NCBI GenBank assembly: GCA_964646345.1
Contig: CAZYDU010000001.1
Location: 189,204 to 253,203, forward strand
Source: RGIG1681 sp964646345
Lineage (GTDB): Bacteria > Bacillota > Clostridia > Christensenellales > UBA1242
Direction of reading: 5' to 3'
DNA length: 64,000 bases
Positions 20,919-32,417 of this stretch are shown here, in pieces; the first letter of the stretch is position 1, and every line of letters starts with the position of its first letter. A program made the position numbers and the translations under genes. The notes below the pieces were generated by a model, which was not told the DNA's origin, did no database searches, and worked only from the letters and a program-made list of their open reading frames with translations.

Positions 20919-23900
20919 CTAACCTTTTAATTTCTTTCTTGCAGCTGCTAAACTGCTGTTAAGCGATGCTTTTTGTTTTGCAAGTTCTTTATTATATTTA
21001 GCATATACTCTTTCTTGAATTGCTGGGTCATTTACCACCCTTTCAACTTCACTTTGAACAAGAACTTTAACATCTTCACCTTCAAAGAATCTATTGATTT
21101 GGTCACTAACCGAAGTTTTAACAATCTTATCAACCGAAGTTTTTAATCTACTGCTCTTTTCAACTTTCTCCATTACTTTGTCAAAAAGTTCATCAACAGC
21201 TTCCTTTTCTTCTTTAGATGCATTATCTTTATCACTTTGTGATGAATTGTTTGTAGCACGTCTAGCAATGCTTGAGAATGCATCAAACATTCTACCAGCA
21301 AATGTCTTGTCTGAAAATTCAAGGTTATTAATGGTTTTATCTTGTTGTGGAATACTCATTGAATTATTTGGAATAAATCTTCCGTCCTTGGTCTTATTAA
21401 ATAGTTTGTCTAGACCAAGTTTGTATTTGAGTTCTTCAAGATGTGAGTTAATGTAGCTAGCAATTTGAGCATTAGTCATATTCTTAAATTTGCTATCAAA
21501 CATTGAACTTTCTGGTCTCAAGATTTCTTTTCTGATAACCGATTTGAGTTGTTTGTCGGTATACATTTCATGCAAGATTGCGTAAACAAACATTCTTCTC
21601 ATCACAGGGTTATTGAATACATATTCCCTTCTAGCCGGCATAACATGTTCTTTCTTGAACATCTTATGTGGCTTGTGAGCACCAATACTAATAAGGTTAT
21701 CACGAATACCTTCATTATGTCTTAAATACTCATTAATTTGTTCTTTGGTTAATCCAAATTTAATTTCTTCATTTGTTGCAGAAGCACCACGTTGCGTGAA
21801 TTCTGAATTAATATCTGTATTAATCTTTTTCGCATTAATCTTATTAGCTTTTGTAAATTCATCATCTTTTAATAGAGTTGTAATTGCTTGACCCTTTTCA
21901 GCAACCGATAAACTTTTGAAGTCAACACCCTGAGATTTGAGTTTTTCGATAATTTTAGTTAAAGTTTCCGCATTTTCAGTCTTCTTCATAACTGTTAATA
22001 CAGTATTACCGTAAAATTCTTTATTATTTTCAAGAGCAGTTAACTTAGATTTATCTATTTCTTCCTTAGTTGCATTAGAATTTCCATTAGACAAAATTGC
22101 TTTAAGCGATTCTTCTTCATTAACCAAAGTAGTGTTACGATAAAGGTTTGCGATATACTCAGAGTTTTCATCTTTCCTATAATGTTGATGAAGCATTGAT
22201 TTAAGACTTTCATAATCTGCACGTTCTTCTCTTGTCATCTTAGATTCATCAGGAATTTCAGTGAGTTTACCACCTTCATTAGCTTTTGTAAAGATTGCTT
22301 GTTTGCTTTGAGAAACAATACTTTCTCCGTCTGAGCTCATATCTCTGATAATATTATTAAATTCAGTTTGACTAAGGTTATTAATTGCAGTTTGATTATT
22401 GCCAGATTCAAAACCAACCTTAGATTTACTTAAAATTTCAGCTATTTTCTTACCAGCTTCCGAATCACTTGATACAAGCTTAGAATAGTTATCGAATAGA
22501 TAGTTATTTCTATCAACTTCACTAACCAAGTTAAGGTCAGCACCATTATGTTCGGTTCTGTAAAAACTTTCTGCACGAGTCTTTAAATCATTGTTATTGT
22601 AAATAACTTCAGCAATAGCTCTTTGTCTCTCTAAACCACCATTTGAAAGTGCATTAACTTTTGCATTATTAACAGCATCAAGTCCGCCAATATACAATGC
22701 ATTACGATAAGCATCTGGGTTAACACTTGAAATATATTTAACAACCTTTTCTCTTCGTTCACTTTCTGTAAGAGTTTTTAAATCAAACTTCTTACTTATC
22801 TCAGTTTCTGCATCATGAACTTCTTTTGAATAATTTGTTTGCAAATATTCATAAGCTCCCTTAGTGCTAATCTCTCCGTATTCTTCTTTAGTTAACAATG
22901 ACATCTTTCCAGCTGCGAAATTGACAATATTTCTAGCATTATCAGACTCTGCATTTTCAGAAAGTTGTTGTTTAACTCTTTCATTTGAAATTAAGTTTCC
23001 TTGAGTTTTTTCAAATAAAGAAGCTTCATAAGCCTTGTCTGCTTTTGTTGAAACAACATCATAAACAGCCTTACCGCTCAAGCCAAATCTCTGAGCCATT
23101 AATTCGAATAATGAAACAGAAAGCTCGCTGATAAGTCTTTCTTTTAAAGCAAGACCCAAACTTGAATTTAGGAATTGTGAAATTTCCATTGGCGAATTCA
23201 AGCTAACATTATTATTCGCAAGCACTGCTTTCGCACCCGAGTCACTACCAGCCATTCTAACCAAAACAGCATTTTGTCCGGCTTGAGAAAGTGCAACAAA
23301 ACCATTGGTTGAACCTTCTCTAGTTATAGACTTGATTTGCTCAGGAGTTAGTAATTTCTTTAAGTTTTCTGACACTTGAGCTTCACTAGCAGATTTTGTA
23401 TCAGCAGTGATGTAATTAACCTTCATGCTTTGAAGTGCTCTATCAATACTAACCTCACCAATTTCTTGAGTCTTGTCAAATTCTTTAGTATCAAGATTAT
23501 AACCAAGTGAAGCTAATTGTTTTTCAAGACTTTCTTTAGTGTTGCCTTCTTGTCTTAGATTGTTAATTGCACGAAGTTGTGACCTTTCTTCATCAGTAAT
23601 TGATTGATAAATATCTCCGGCAATAATATCTTGAGCTTGAGTTCTTCCAGTCTCATTGCTATAAGTGAAATAATTTGCATTAATTTCGTTTAGTTTATCA
23701 GTGTTAACTTTAACACCCTTAGAATTAACTAAGTCTTTGTTTTGCCCATTAGATGAAATATATTTTGAAGCAACATCTTCAGCAACGGAGTTAACCTTTG
23801 CATCGCCACCTTCAACATAACCAAAGGCAGATTTAACATCATTAAACAAAGTTGTATATTTGTTATGAGCTTCGTTAATTTCTTCAATTTCAGAATCTTC

Positions 23901-26115
23901 AAGAGTTCCCAACGAAGTGTTGTATTTTTCTAAGTTTTCTAAAATTTCATCAACTTGTTTCTTCTTTTGTGCTTCTGAGCTGTCAAAATTAGAAACTCTA
24001 TCAATAACACTGTCATTAATTTTAGAAACATTTGCTTTTGCACCAATAAATTCTTCAGCACTGTCTTCTTTTCCAAGAAGTTTAGCTTTTGAATACATTG
24101 TAACAAGTTCTTGAGCATCTTTACCTTCCATATCGCCAAATGATTCAAGCTTTTTATACCACAAGTCGTCTGGATTATTACCAGAACGGTCGATAATTTC
24201 ACTAATCATTGTCGTGTATGAATTTGAACCAACAGTAATAGCACCATTTTGATGTTCAATACCTAAAGCATTAAGTGCAAGTTGACTTGCAACCGACTCT
24301 TTGCTTTCCCCGCTAGAAATTGCACGTTCAACAACAGCTTTGCTGTCCAAACTTTCAATCGCTTGTTCGGCAACAGAAGCTGTTTTTGCATTACCTGACA
24401 ACATAGATTCAACCGCTTGAATATCTAATGCATTGTTGCCTGTTGCAGACTTAATAGTTTCAGCTGTTACACTGCCTGTGAGTTTAGCTTTAGCATAACC
24501 TAAGAGTATATCTTGTTCTGAATAGTTTTGATTTGTAAGCTCTACTTTAACCTTAGAAAGTTCTTTGTTTGCTTCAATTTCAGCAAGAAGTTTTTTAGCT
24601 TCTTCTGAATCCATGTTAATATTACCATCGCTTCCAGCAAAACCGAAATGCATACCAACCAAAGAATTTACAATCTCGTCTTTATTTTCAATATTTGAAT
24701 TTAAAGCAGAACGAACAAAATATGTTGGATTGTTATTCATCATTTCAACAGATAACCCACTCACAACTTGTTGTTGTTCTTGAGTAAATCCAAATCTTGC
24801 ACCAGCGCTTGCAACGGCGAAGTTAGCAGCCATTTGGTCAGCATATTTATCTTGTTCTGTTTTTGAAAGCAAGTCATAAGCTTCAACACCAAACGAGCCG
24901 TCAGCAACATGCCTTGCAGTAACTTCAGAAAGTTCTTGTTTGTAATCATCAACACTAAGTTTTCCAACAATAGTTTCTTTATTCTTTTTACTTGCAACAA
25001 TAGATTCTAAGATTTGGTCTTGTTGAGTATCATCATTGATGTGATAATCTGTCTTGAATTGTTCAAATAATGTAGGATTTTTCTTTAAGTAAGCTAAGAT
25101 TGCTTCTGCAACAATTTGGTCATTTTTCAAAGCAGTGTCAAAGACTTGTTGATGTTTACCACCCAAAGTAGCACCACTAGTTTCGTTTTGATAATCAACA
25201 CCAAGTGCATAATTTCCAGCAAGAGCTTTTCTTGCATTCTTCTTGTAGCCCGTTGCGTTTAAAGACGACTCAACTGCAGAATCAGCAAATTCGCTGTTAT
25301 CACGCAACATTTGAGTAATTGCGAAATTGACAGCATCATCTTGTCTACCCTTTCCACGAACGGTATTACCATTCACATTGAATGAAATACCTGTTTTATT
25401 ATTATAGCCAACACCAAGTTTAAGTCCGAGTCCCGCACCAGACGTAGCATTACCCTCAATAAACTTGAGTAATTCTTGTTCACTAAGTCCTGCAGATTCT
25501 TTACCAGATAAAGTATCAAGTTGTTCGCTAGTCATCATAGACTTGTAAAGTTCAATCTTGCTCTTATCAGAAATCCAGCCATTAACATGTTCCATCGCAC
25601 CATTATTACCAGCAACTTCATAGCCATTTAAAATAGCTTGATCTAAGCTCAATCCCCTAGTGTTAGCAGTGCCTGAAATCAAATGGCCTGCTACAACACG
25701 GCTTCCTTTTTGACCAATGGTGTTAATTACAAGGTTTCTGTAAGCTATTGTGCTATCAGGAGTAAAGTTTCTGTCGTTGATTGATTCATAACCAACCATA
25801 TGCATTGCAGCAGTTTTCTTCTCAGCCCCTTCTAGTAGTACACCATTTTCTATAGCATATCTAATAGTTTTAGCTCTCTTGCTACCATCATCAACAAAAC
25901 TATTCAAGCTTTGTTGTACGCTATGGTCAGCCGAAATATCTGCACTTTCTGCAGGCATGCTAGAAGGAATAAATCTTACTTCTGTCATGCCTGTAGCACC
26001 AAATCCACCAGTCTCTCCAGCATTAGTAAATGTTTGTCCTGTGGCTTGCCCCATAGCAATACCTGTTACGGTCTCGCCTGCTGGGCTTGTCATGGTTGTA
26101 TAATTTGGATTTGCT
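20919..26115 (-). CDS. C-terminal part of giant VirB6-like protein (5' end in assembly gap)
   Basis: A large hydrophilic, mostly helical protein region. If read from the first ATG it would begin at 26093 (MTSPAGETVTG), but the frame is open up to the gap and encodes ANPNYTT before that Met. The same sequence occurs in the middle of the fragment on the other side of the gap, so 26093 is not a real start. Visible parts are a Gly-rich stretch (GAGLGLKLGVGYNNKTG), many Ala/Gln/Glu-rich helices, and a basic coiled-coil C-terminus ending RKKLKG. No enzymatic motif was recognised. With the flanking fragments it most likely forms one protein whose N-terminus is VirB6-like, an arrangement reminiscent of F-plasmid TraG, which also joins a membrane domain to a long C-terminal region. 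The next gene starts 28 bases after its stop. Confidence 0.75.
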
Positions 26116-26957
26116 NNNNNNNNNNNNNNNNNNNNNNNNNNNNNNNNNNNNNNNNNNNNNNNNNNNNNNNNNNNNNNNNNNNNNNNNNNNNNNNNNNNNN
26201 NNNNNNNNNNNNNNNCCTCCCCATTTCTTTATGAGCTTTGCTCTTTGTTCTGGGTTAGATGCTTTGTATTGCTTGCCCATCTTGTAAACTTTGTTGCCAG
26301 CTAGTGCCATGCCACCCGCTGCTAATGCTAGCACTGGGTTAATTGCCATTGCTGTTACTACTCCTGCTGTTACCAAAGACTTAACAAGCAATCCCTTTTT
26401 AGCTTTCTTTAATGCTAACTTGCCTTTCGCTTGTGTCTTTTGCTCAGATGTCATGTTACCTGCAATTATTTGTCTTGCATTCTCTAGGTCTTTACCTTTT
26501 AATTTCTTGCCGTTTGAATCTACTAGCTCGCCTTTTTCAATTTTATAACCAGCACTCTCAAGATTTTGATTCATGCCTTCTATGTCTTTTTTACTTGCTT
26601 TCTTTGCAAATTGCTTAACAAGTTGCTCATCGCTATATTCATTTGTTTCGTCAGTCTCTCTCGCATTTTGTGCGGCAGCCTGTCCCATTGCTTGACCTGT
26701 TACGGTCTCGCCTGCTGGGCTTGTCATGGTTGTATAATTTGGATTTGCTCCTGCAAATCTTCTTGCATTTCCTGCTCTACGTTTTTGCTTTCTGTCTTTT
26801 GTTAGCAATACACCCGCCGTTGTTGCTCCGCCTAGCATTGCTAAACCTGCTCCACCTGTTGCTAAACCTAAACCTGCAATACCTGCTACTTTTAATGCAT
26901 TGCCTCCCCATTTCTTTATGAGCTTTGCTCTTTGTTCTGGGTTAGATGCTTTGTATT
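26062..26957 (-). repeat. Two-copy direct repeat that spans assembly gap 1
   Basis: The block 26696-26957 recurs as 26062-26115 plus 26216-26270, with the middle of the second copy missing in the gap. The visible parts look identical and encode KASNPEQRAKLIKKWG and ANPNYTTMTSPAGETVTG. The complete copy has 153 bases between the two anchor points; filling the gap with 153 bases restores one reading frame. Confidence 0.85.
26116..26215. other. Assembly gap of 100 N
   Basis: Exactly 100 N, a usual placeholder for a gap of unknown size. It lies in the second copy of a long direct repeat, which explains why the assembly broke. The true length predicted from the intact copy is about 153 bases. Confidence 0.98.
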
Positions 26958-27198
26958 TTGTTCCAAGCTTCTTAGTGAGCATAACCCCACCAACAAGACC
27001 AGCCGCAACGATTGGGTTAAATGCTGCAAATGCAGCAACTGCACCACCTGCAGCAATGACTTTTCCTGCAAGTCCTAGAAGTGCCCCTGAAGCTGTTTTG
27101 TCGTCTTTTCCTAGCAAGCCTTGAACTACTTTGTTATTGATTACCTTATTAGCAAAACCTTTTGTTTTATTAATTGCACCATTAACACCTTGAACAAC
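26216..27198 (-). CDS. Middle part of giant VirB6-like protein (both ends in assembly gaps)
   Basis: The frame is open from gap to gap. A TTG at 27117 could be taken as a start, but 27 sense codons precede it in frame, encoding VVQGVNGAINKTKGFANK, which continues the 23-residue repeat of the fragment beyond the gap. So this is an internal piece, not a separate gene. It carries Gly/Ala-rich hydrophobic helices (AAGGAVAAFAAFNPIVAAG; AGIAGLGLATGGAGLAM; VTAMAINPVLALAAGG) alternating with basic stretches (KASNPEQRAKLIKKW, RKQKRRAGNARRF). This suggests extra membrane hairpins or glycine-zipper helices, laid out as two successive similar modules. Function unknown. Confidence 0.75.
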
Positions 27199-27422
27199 NN
27201 NNNNNNNNNNNNNNNNNNNNNNNNNNNNNNNNNNNNNNNNNNNNNNNNNNNNNNNNNNNNNNNNNNNNNNNNNNNNNNNNNNNNNNNNNNNNNNNNNNCT
27301 TGCTATTTTTTACATTATTGGCAAAATCTTTGGTTTTATTAATTGCACCATTAACACCTTGAACAACCTTGCTATTTTTTACATTATTGGCAAAATCTTT
27401 GGTTTTATTAATTGCACCATTA
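27119..27422 (-). repeat. 69-base (23-residue) tandem repeat around assembly gap 2
   Basis: A full 69-base unit at 27299-27367 is followed by 55 identical bases of the next unit (27368-27422). On the other side of the gap, 27119-27198 holds a complete but diverged unit. The encoded unit contains NGAINKTKDFANNVKNSK followed by VVQGV. The gap edge falls exactly at a unit boundary, so the missing sequence is probably a whole number of 69-base units. Confidence 0.9.
27199..27298. other. Assembly gap of 100 N
   Basis: Exactly 100 N placed inside a 69-base tandem repeat. The codon before the gap (AAG, Lys) and the codon after it (GTT, Val) are the normal neighbours inside the repeat (NSK-VVQGV), so the frame is conserved if the real gap holds n x 69 bases. 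Confidence 0.98.
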
Positions 27423-30400
27423 GCTAATTGTTTCGCAAAACTAAACTTTTGCTTAAACCTTTCACGATTATTAGCTTTATCAAGTTTCTTTTGTGCCTTG
27501 TCTTTTGCTTTTTGTGCAAGTCTAACATTTTCTTCGCTTTCTGCTTTAAGAGCTTCTTTCCTTACAGAAAAATCAATTACTCTGCCTTGTTTTTCAGCAT
27601 CTTCAATGTATTTGTCATATACTTTTTTAGATTTTGCACCATATTTGCTATTTTCAATTCCAGATTGAATCTCGTCTAAATCATTATCATCTTTAGCTTT
27701 TGATAATTTTTTATCTACATCTGCATCAAATTTTTCAGCTTCTTCGGCATCTTGGTCGGCTTTATCAAATCTTTCTTGTGCTTTATTTTGCATTTCATCA
27801 ACTGCTTTTTCTTCTTGCTCGGCGGTTTCAGTTGCTTCATTTTCGCCACCAGCATTATCGCCGTTGTCTCTTGCATTTTCAGCAGATTGTTCTCCGTTTT
27901 GGCTATCCATTGGAGTTTGGTCCATTGGAGATTGACCATCTTGTGATGAATCGCTGTTTTCGGTTGTTTGTGAATTGTTTTGATTTTCTTCACCACCATC
28001 ACGATTATTTGATTGTGGTTGTTGTTGTCCTCCGCCACCTTGTTGCTGTCCACCACCGCCTTGTTGTTGTCCGTCTCCGCTAGTCTGGTCATAACCTTCT
28101 TTAAACTTTGAACTAATTGCATCAAAACCTTTTTTCGCAATTTTACTGCCATCAGCAATAAATGTTGCACCTGGCACTAAGCCTGGAACCATTTTAACCG
28201 TGTTTACAATGCCTTCTTTCAACGACTTACCTGAAATCGTGTCAGTCGCCGTTTGAATAGTTGTTGAAACACTCTTTTTCACACTCTCGCCTGTTGATTT
28301 TAAGTCCTTACCTTTTCCAACAATACCCTGAACAAAAGCAGGAAGTTCCGAAATTAAGGTAAAGGCAACAAGTAAGAACAATACATAAACAAATTCGTTG
28401 AGCATTCTTGCAGATATTGGCAATTTTTGAAGGAAATAACTGCCAGAATTTGCAATGATTTCTTCAGTAAATATTGTACTCGTAATAGCCCTGATAGGTT
28501 GCAGTACAACAAAGAATACGTTTAGGCCTATCAGCACACCATATGTTGATAACACTTCGCCAACAATTTTTTCACGAACATCGCCAAAACGTTTGCCACC
28601 ATCAATAGGCATTGTTGATGCCGCAACTGGCATTGCAAGATAGTAAAGCGTAATCATATAGAAACGTTTAATTACACCCCAAAGCGAACTAAACAAAACT
28701 TTAATGATTAACACTGATGAAACCAAAAGCAAAACATAATTAATTTTCCAAGCCGAATAGAATGTTTGCAGTTTTACATTTTGGTCAAAGAAATAGTCAA
28801 ATGTTATGCCTTCATTTTCGCCAGCATAAACAAATGTTGCCGAAACAGCTCGGGTATTTGAAACTTGTTGAAGTGTTCCAAACTTAATTTCAAAGATACC
28901 CTTAAACAAAGCCACGTTAATTTCAAGCAAGTAGTGCGAGAATGTATTGCCGTCATAGTCTTCAACGTTTTGTCTTACACATGACACCGAATCAGATTCG
29001 CCAATAGTTTCAACAAGTTTTTTGAATTCATCTGTTGTAACTTTACCTTCTGTTTGTATATTGAAATATGTATTGCCCGAATTGTCTGCAAATTTTTTAG
29101 TTTTGTTTTTAAATGACGATGCTGAAGAAACCTCAACCAAACTAGATTTTGTGAAAGTACCAAGATAATCGCCTGAATTTTTGAAAACCGAGAATGTGTT
29201 TTTCGAACTTTTACCAGCTTCAGAGCTAAGCGTATAGTTAGAACCAAACGAAATTTCGTCCATAACAAGCCCATCAATAAACTTGATATTATTTTTGGAC
29301 CTGTAACAAGGAGTTAATTTCCCGCTTGAAAAAGAAGAAGAAGCAGCTTTTGAAATATCATCAGAATCTGGTTTAAAGCAATTTCCATTATCGTCAACAT
29401 AAATTACATAACAAACACCATTATCCGCAGACGCAAACTGATAATATGTCCCATCATGATGACCAGTATATGTAAACTTATATGTGCTAGTGTATGATTC
29501 ATCATCACCATAACTACTTGTAAATGTTATATAAGATTTACCTAGTTTTGAAGATTGAAAATTCGATGTATCTATTCTATCCAACGAAATATTGTTTCCA
29601 TAAACAGCCCCATTATTGAAAGCATAAATTGTATTACCAATCAATCTAGCTGAATTTGGATAGAGTTTAAGTTTGACGCCATCAACTTTATAATAATAAG
29701 CTTCGCCACTATTTGTATAATTGTTTACAACATCTTCCGATACTGTATTTTCAAGATAGGTTGGCATTCCATAAAAACCATCAACAGTTGATGTGTCAAA
29801 TGTTCCCTTTGCCCAAACAACTCCGTGGTAGTCACTTGTATAATAATCTGACGAAAAAGTATAGTTCTTGCCATCAATTTTAACAGTTTTGCCATTAATA
29901 AGTGGATAATAAAGACTACCCGACTTCATGCATATAATATATCTTGAGCCTGTCAATTCATTTGATAGTGTTGCACTATCACTAAATCTCGCTGTATAGA
30001 TAACATCTTGTTCACGTTCACAAGGCAAAGCTTTGTTTGAATATGATGTTAGGAATGTTAAATAATCATCTTCTTCAATGTCCAGTTGTGGATTAGCTAA
30101 TTTTGTGGCAACCGCAGATTTACTTGATATTGTTCCATCACTGCTAAGATTTTTAAAACTCCCATCATCAGGATCTATTTTAAATATTTTACTGCTAATC
30201 CATTTAGAATCAATTTGATATTTATTATTAATATCACCATCATCGAGATCACACTTCCAATTAATCAAGTTGCTGGTTGCGTCCATGATGTAGAAAGTTA
30301 AATTGTTGTCACACATAAAGTTAACAACATCACTCATAACAGCATATTCTGCTTTTGATTGAACAACACCAAATTGACCGCCGTCAAAATATGCATCAAT

Positions 30401-31651
30401 ATTAGACGAATTATAAAGAATTGAGCCATACCCAGCAGAACCAAGGTTGAATTTACCAAGTGGTTGATTGCCATAGCTTGAAATGCTTTGAGATAAACTT
30501 ACACCTGGATTGAAGTATAAAAGCGAATAATTCCAGCTATTTCTTGCAGTTGCCCTGATTGCATCGTTGCCTTTATGAATATTTAAACCCGAAATGTAAC
30601 AGCCATCACAACTACTGCCACTAAATGAAATATCGTCTAAAAGTTCAAGACCTATGTCATCTGATGCCCAAGATGCATTCTTGTTTAAAACCTCAGCACC
30701 AAGCACCCTTGTTAAGTAATAATATATCTCTTCTCTTTCTCCTGAACTAGCCTTGATGAAATAATATTTAAAATTATCATCAACATCTGAAACTTTAAAA
30801 CAGAAACCATTGAATTTTTTTGTTTCTTTTGGAATTAATGGGTCCAAAATTGAATCGATTACAATCCTTGTTCCATTGCTTGCAGCTTCTAGGTATTCGA
30901 TATAATCAGTATAATATATATGATAATCATCGTTCACACCATAACCAAATTTGATTTGTTTATGGTCATCGTCTAAATAAAACACAACACTATCCGTGGT
31001 TGGATAATATGTATTAGCATTGACATAATGCTGATATTTATTTGCTTCCATGGCTGAGATTGAGAAAATCTTTCCACCAAACGTCTCCGACATATCAACA
31101 CCAACCGCATTGATAATTGAAGCTAAAATTGCATTTGATGAAACTATGCCCATAACAAGCAAGATTGGAAATACAATAACAAGCAAAATAGCTTTGATTG
31201 ACGACCTAAAAATTGAAGCCTTTGAGTTTGATTTGTCTCCGTCACCTGTCATGTAGTCCCATTCACTCTTGATGATTGCATAAATCGTGAACACGATAAG
31301 CAAAACAATAGAAACTGCAATCAACGCCCTAAACACCTTTTGAACTGTGTCAGCATAAAGGAATTTAAAAATCATATCTTCGCTTGTTGCTTCAGCCAAA
31401 GTCCTGTTGCCGTTATTAGCTCTATCCAGCCAATAATCAAGGCCTATCAGTTTTTGAATGAAGTATTGCAAAAAATCCATAAATGCCAAAAACCATTTAC
31501 AGACCATATACAACATCTTGGCAAGAAACTCGCCAAACGCATTCCAAAAACGACCAAAAATATAACTTGATACACCTTTGTCTGTGTTTGGTAAAATCAT
31601 TGTTAGAATGAAATTTTGTATAAATGAATAAACATTGCTGAAGACAGCCAT
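27299..31651 (-). CDS. N-terminal part of giant VirB6-like protein (3' end in assembly gap)
   Basis: The first 1,451 codons before the gap. Membrane helices are at about 35-75, 100-130 and 155-185, with the shared blocks CKWFLAFMD and ANKYQHYV. A loop of about 770 residues (190-955) is rich in Ser, Asp, Tyr and Gly. A second membrane block at about 960-1110 has a Pro-containing helix ending MPIDGG. The tail then carries MVPGLVPGATFI, a Gly/Gln-rich linker (runs of GGGGQQQ near residue 1195), an acidic Asn/Gln/Ser stretch, a charged coiled coil, and the 23-residue repeats. The ATG at 31651 follows GGGGGA. This is the same architecture as the 3,736- and 990-residue proteins, but the frame very probably continues through both gaps to 20919. 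Likely a channel component with a long C-terminal extension. Confidence 0.75.
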
Positions 31652-31758
31652 AATTCCCCCATTCTACTTTTCTCGGTTATTGTCTGCAATTTTTTTGTTT
31701 TTGTGTGAATTTAGACAAAATCTGCGAAAAATATATATATTTATAATAAACCATAATT

Positions 31759-31788
31759 ATTATAACATAGACCCCCAAAATAAGACAA
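31759..31788 (-). promoter_or_regulatory. Candidate promoter of the giant VirB6-like gene
   Basis: Minus-strand -35 TTGTCT (31788-31783), 18-base spacer, -10 TATAAT (31764-31759), about 105 bases before the ATG at 31651. The bases just upstream (TGCAATTTATTTGTCT) resemble, but do not match exactly, the 19-base block shared by the pilin and virD4 promoters. Confidence 0.5.
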
Positions 31789-31848
31789 ATAAATTGCACA
31801 CAATTTGTAAAATTATTTAATATTTTTTTGATATTTTTTTGGAGAAAC

Positions 31849-31880
31849 AAAAATACATAATCTTAAGATTATGTATTTTT
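31849..31880. terminator. Perfect 32-base palindrome, possible bidirectional terminator
   Basis: The two arms AAAAATACATAATCTT and AAGATTATGTATTTTT are exactly complementary. As RNA they would form a stem with a TTAA loop and flanking A/T runs on both strands. It lies between the dispersed-repeat cluster and the giant-gene promoter, so it could insulate that promoter from the pilin transcript. It could also be a dimeric protein site. Confidence 0.5.
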
Positions 31881-32010
31881 GAAATCTTTTTGTTTTGATT
31901 TAAAAACTATTTTTCAAGTATTTTTTATTCGTTATTTATTCAAAGAAAAACACTTGCAAATTCATCTATAAATTTCTTTGTTTTTATATCATTTCAGGTG
32001 GAACATTTTG

Positions 32011-32297
32011 TTTCATTTCGAGCGAAGTGAATGCAATGAACAAAGTCGAGAAATCCCCCAGAACGCAAACATTCCCCATTTGGTATCATTTCGAGCGGAA
32101 CGTAGTGTAGTCGAGAAATCCCCTAGGTAGAAAGCAGAAATACTTTTAAAAAAATCTCTCCACTACGTTCGAGATGACACCCTGACGGGTGTTGTTATAC
32201 ATTTACATACAAATAACTCATGAAAATCTCTCCACGCAGGCGTTTCACACTCTTGGTCGAGATGACAAAATAACCCCCCATATCGTTTCGAACGGAA
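32011..32297. repeat. Dispersed palindromic-type repeat cluster 1
   Basis: Direct units CATTTCGAGCG ... GTCGAGAAATCCCC at 32013-32059 and 32087-32122, then inverted units (ATCTCTCCACTACGTTCGAGATGACA at about 32153-32178, and 32226-32266 ending GGTCGAGATGACA), and a partial unit at 32281-32297. About 110 bases from 32160 to 32268 recur in the cluster at 33391-33606. No gene fits here; the rest of the 31652-32417 spacer is AT-rich. Confidence 0.8.
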
Positions 32298-32373
32298 CTA
32301 TTTTTTGCAATAAAAAACAAGTACAAATTGCACTTGTTTTACTTTTATTTTCGTTTTCCATTCATTTTTACAC

Positions 32374-32407
32374 AACAAAAAACACGCATAAAAGCGTGTT
32401 TTTTGTT
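32374..32407 (-). terminator. Rho-independent terminator after the 115-residue pilin gene
   Basis: Stem ACAAAAAACACGC / GCGTGTTTTTTGT around a short AT loop, 10-40 bases after the pilin stop codon; the 3' arm on the minus strand supplies the T-run. It should make the small pilin message a separate, abundant transcript. Confidence 0.75.
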
Positions 32408-32417
32408 GTTCTTAAAA

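Noticed and set aside
20919..26093. A protein starting at the Met at 26093
   Set aside because: The same MTSPAGETVTG sequence occurs in the middle of the upstream fragment, and the codons before it are open and conserved.
26023..27117. A separate 364-residue protein starting at a TTG at 27117
   Set aside because: The frame is open upstream to the gap and encodes the 23-residue repeat, and the C-terminal part after the N run is out of frame because the placeholder is 100 N long. It is an internal piece of the giant gene.
27119..27422. CRISPR-like repeats
   Set aside because: The units are directly tandem with no spacers and encode protein in one frame.
27700..28083. Plus-strand frames rich in His, Leu and Val
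   Set aside because: Complement of the Gln/Gly-rich linker of the giant protein; no start signals.
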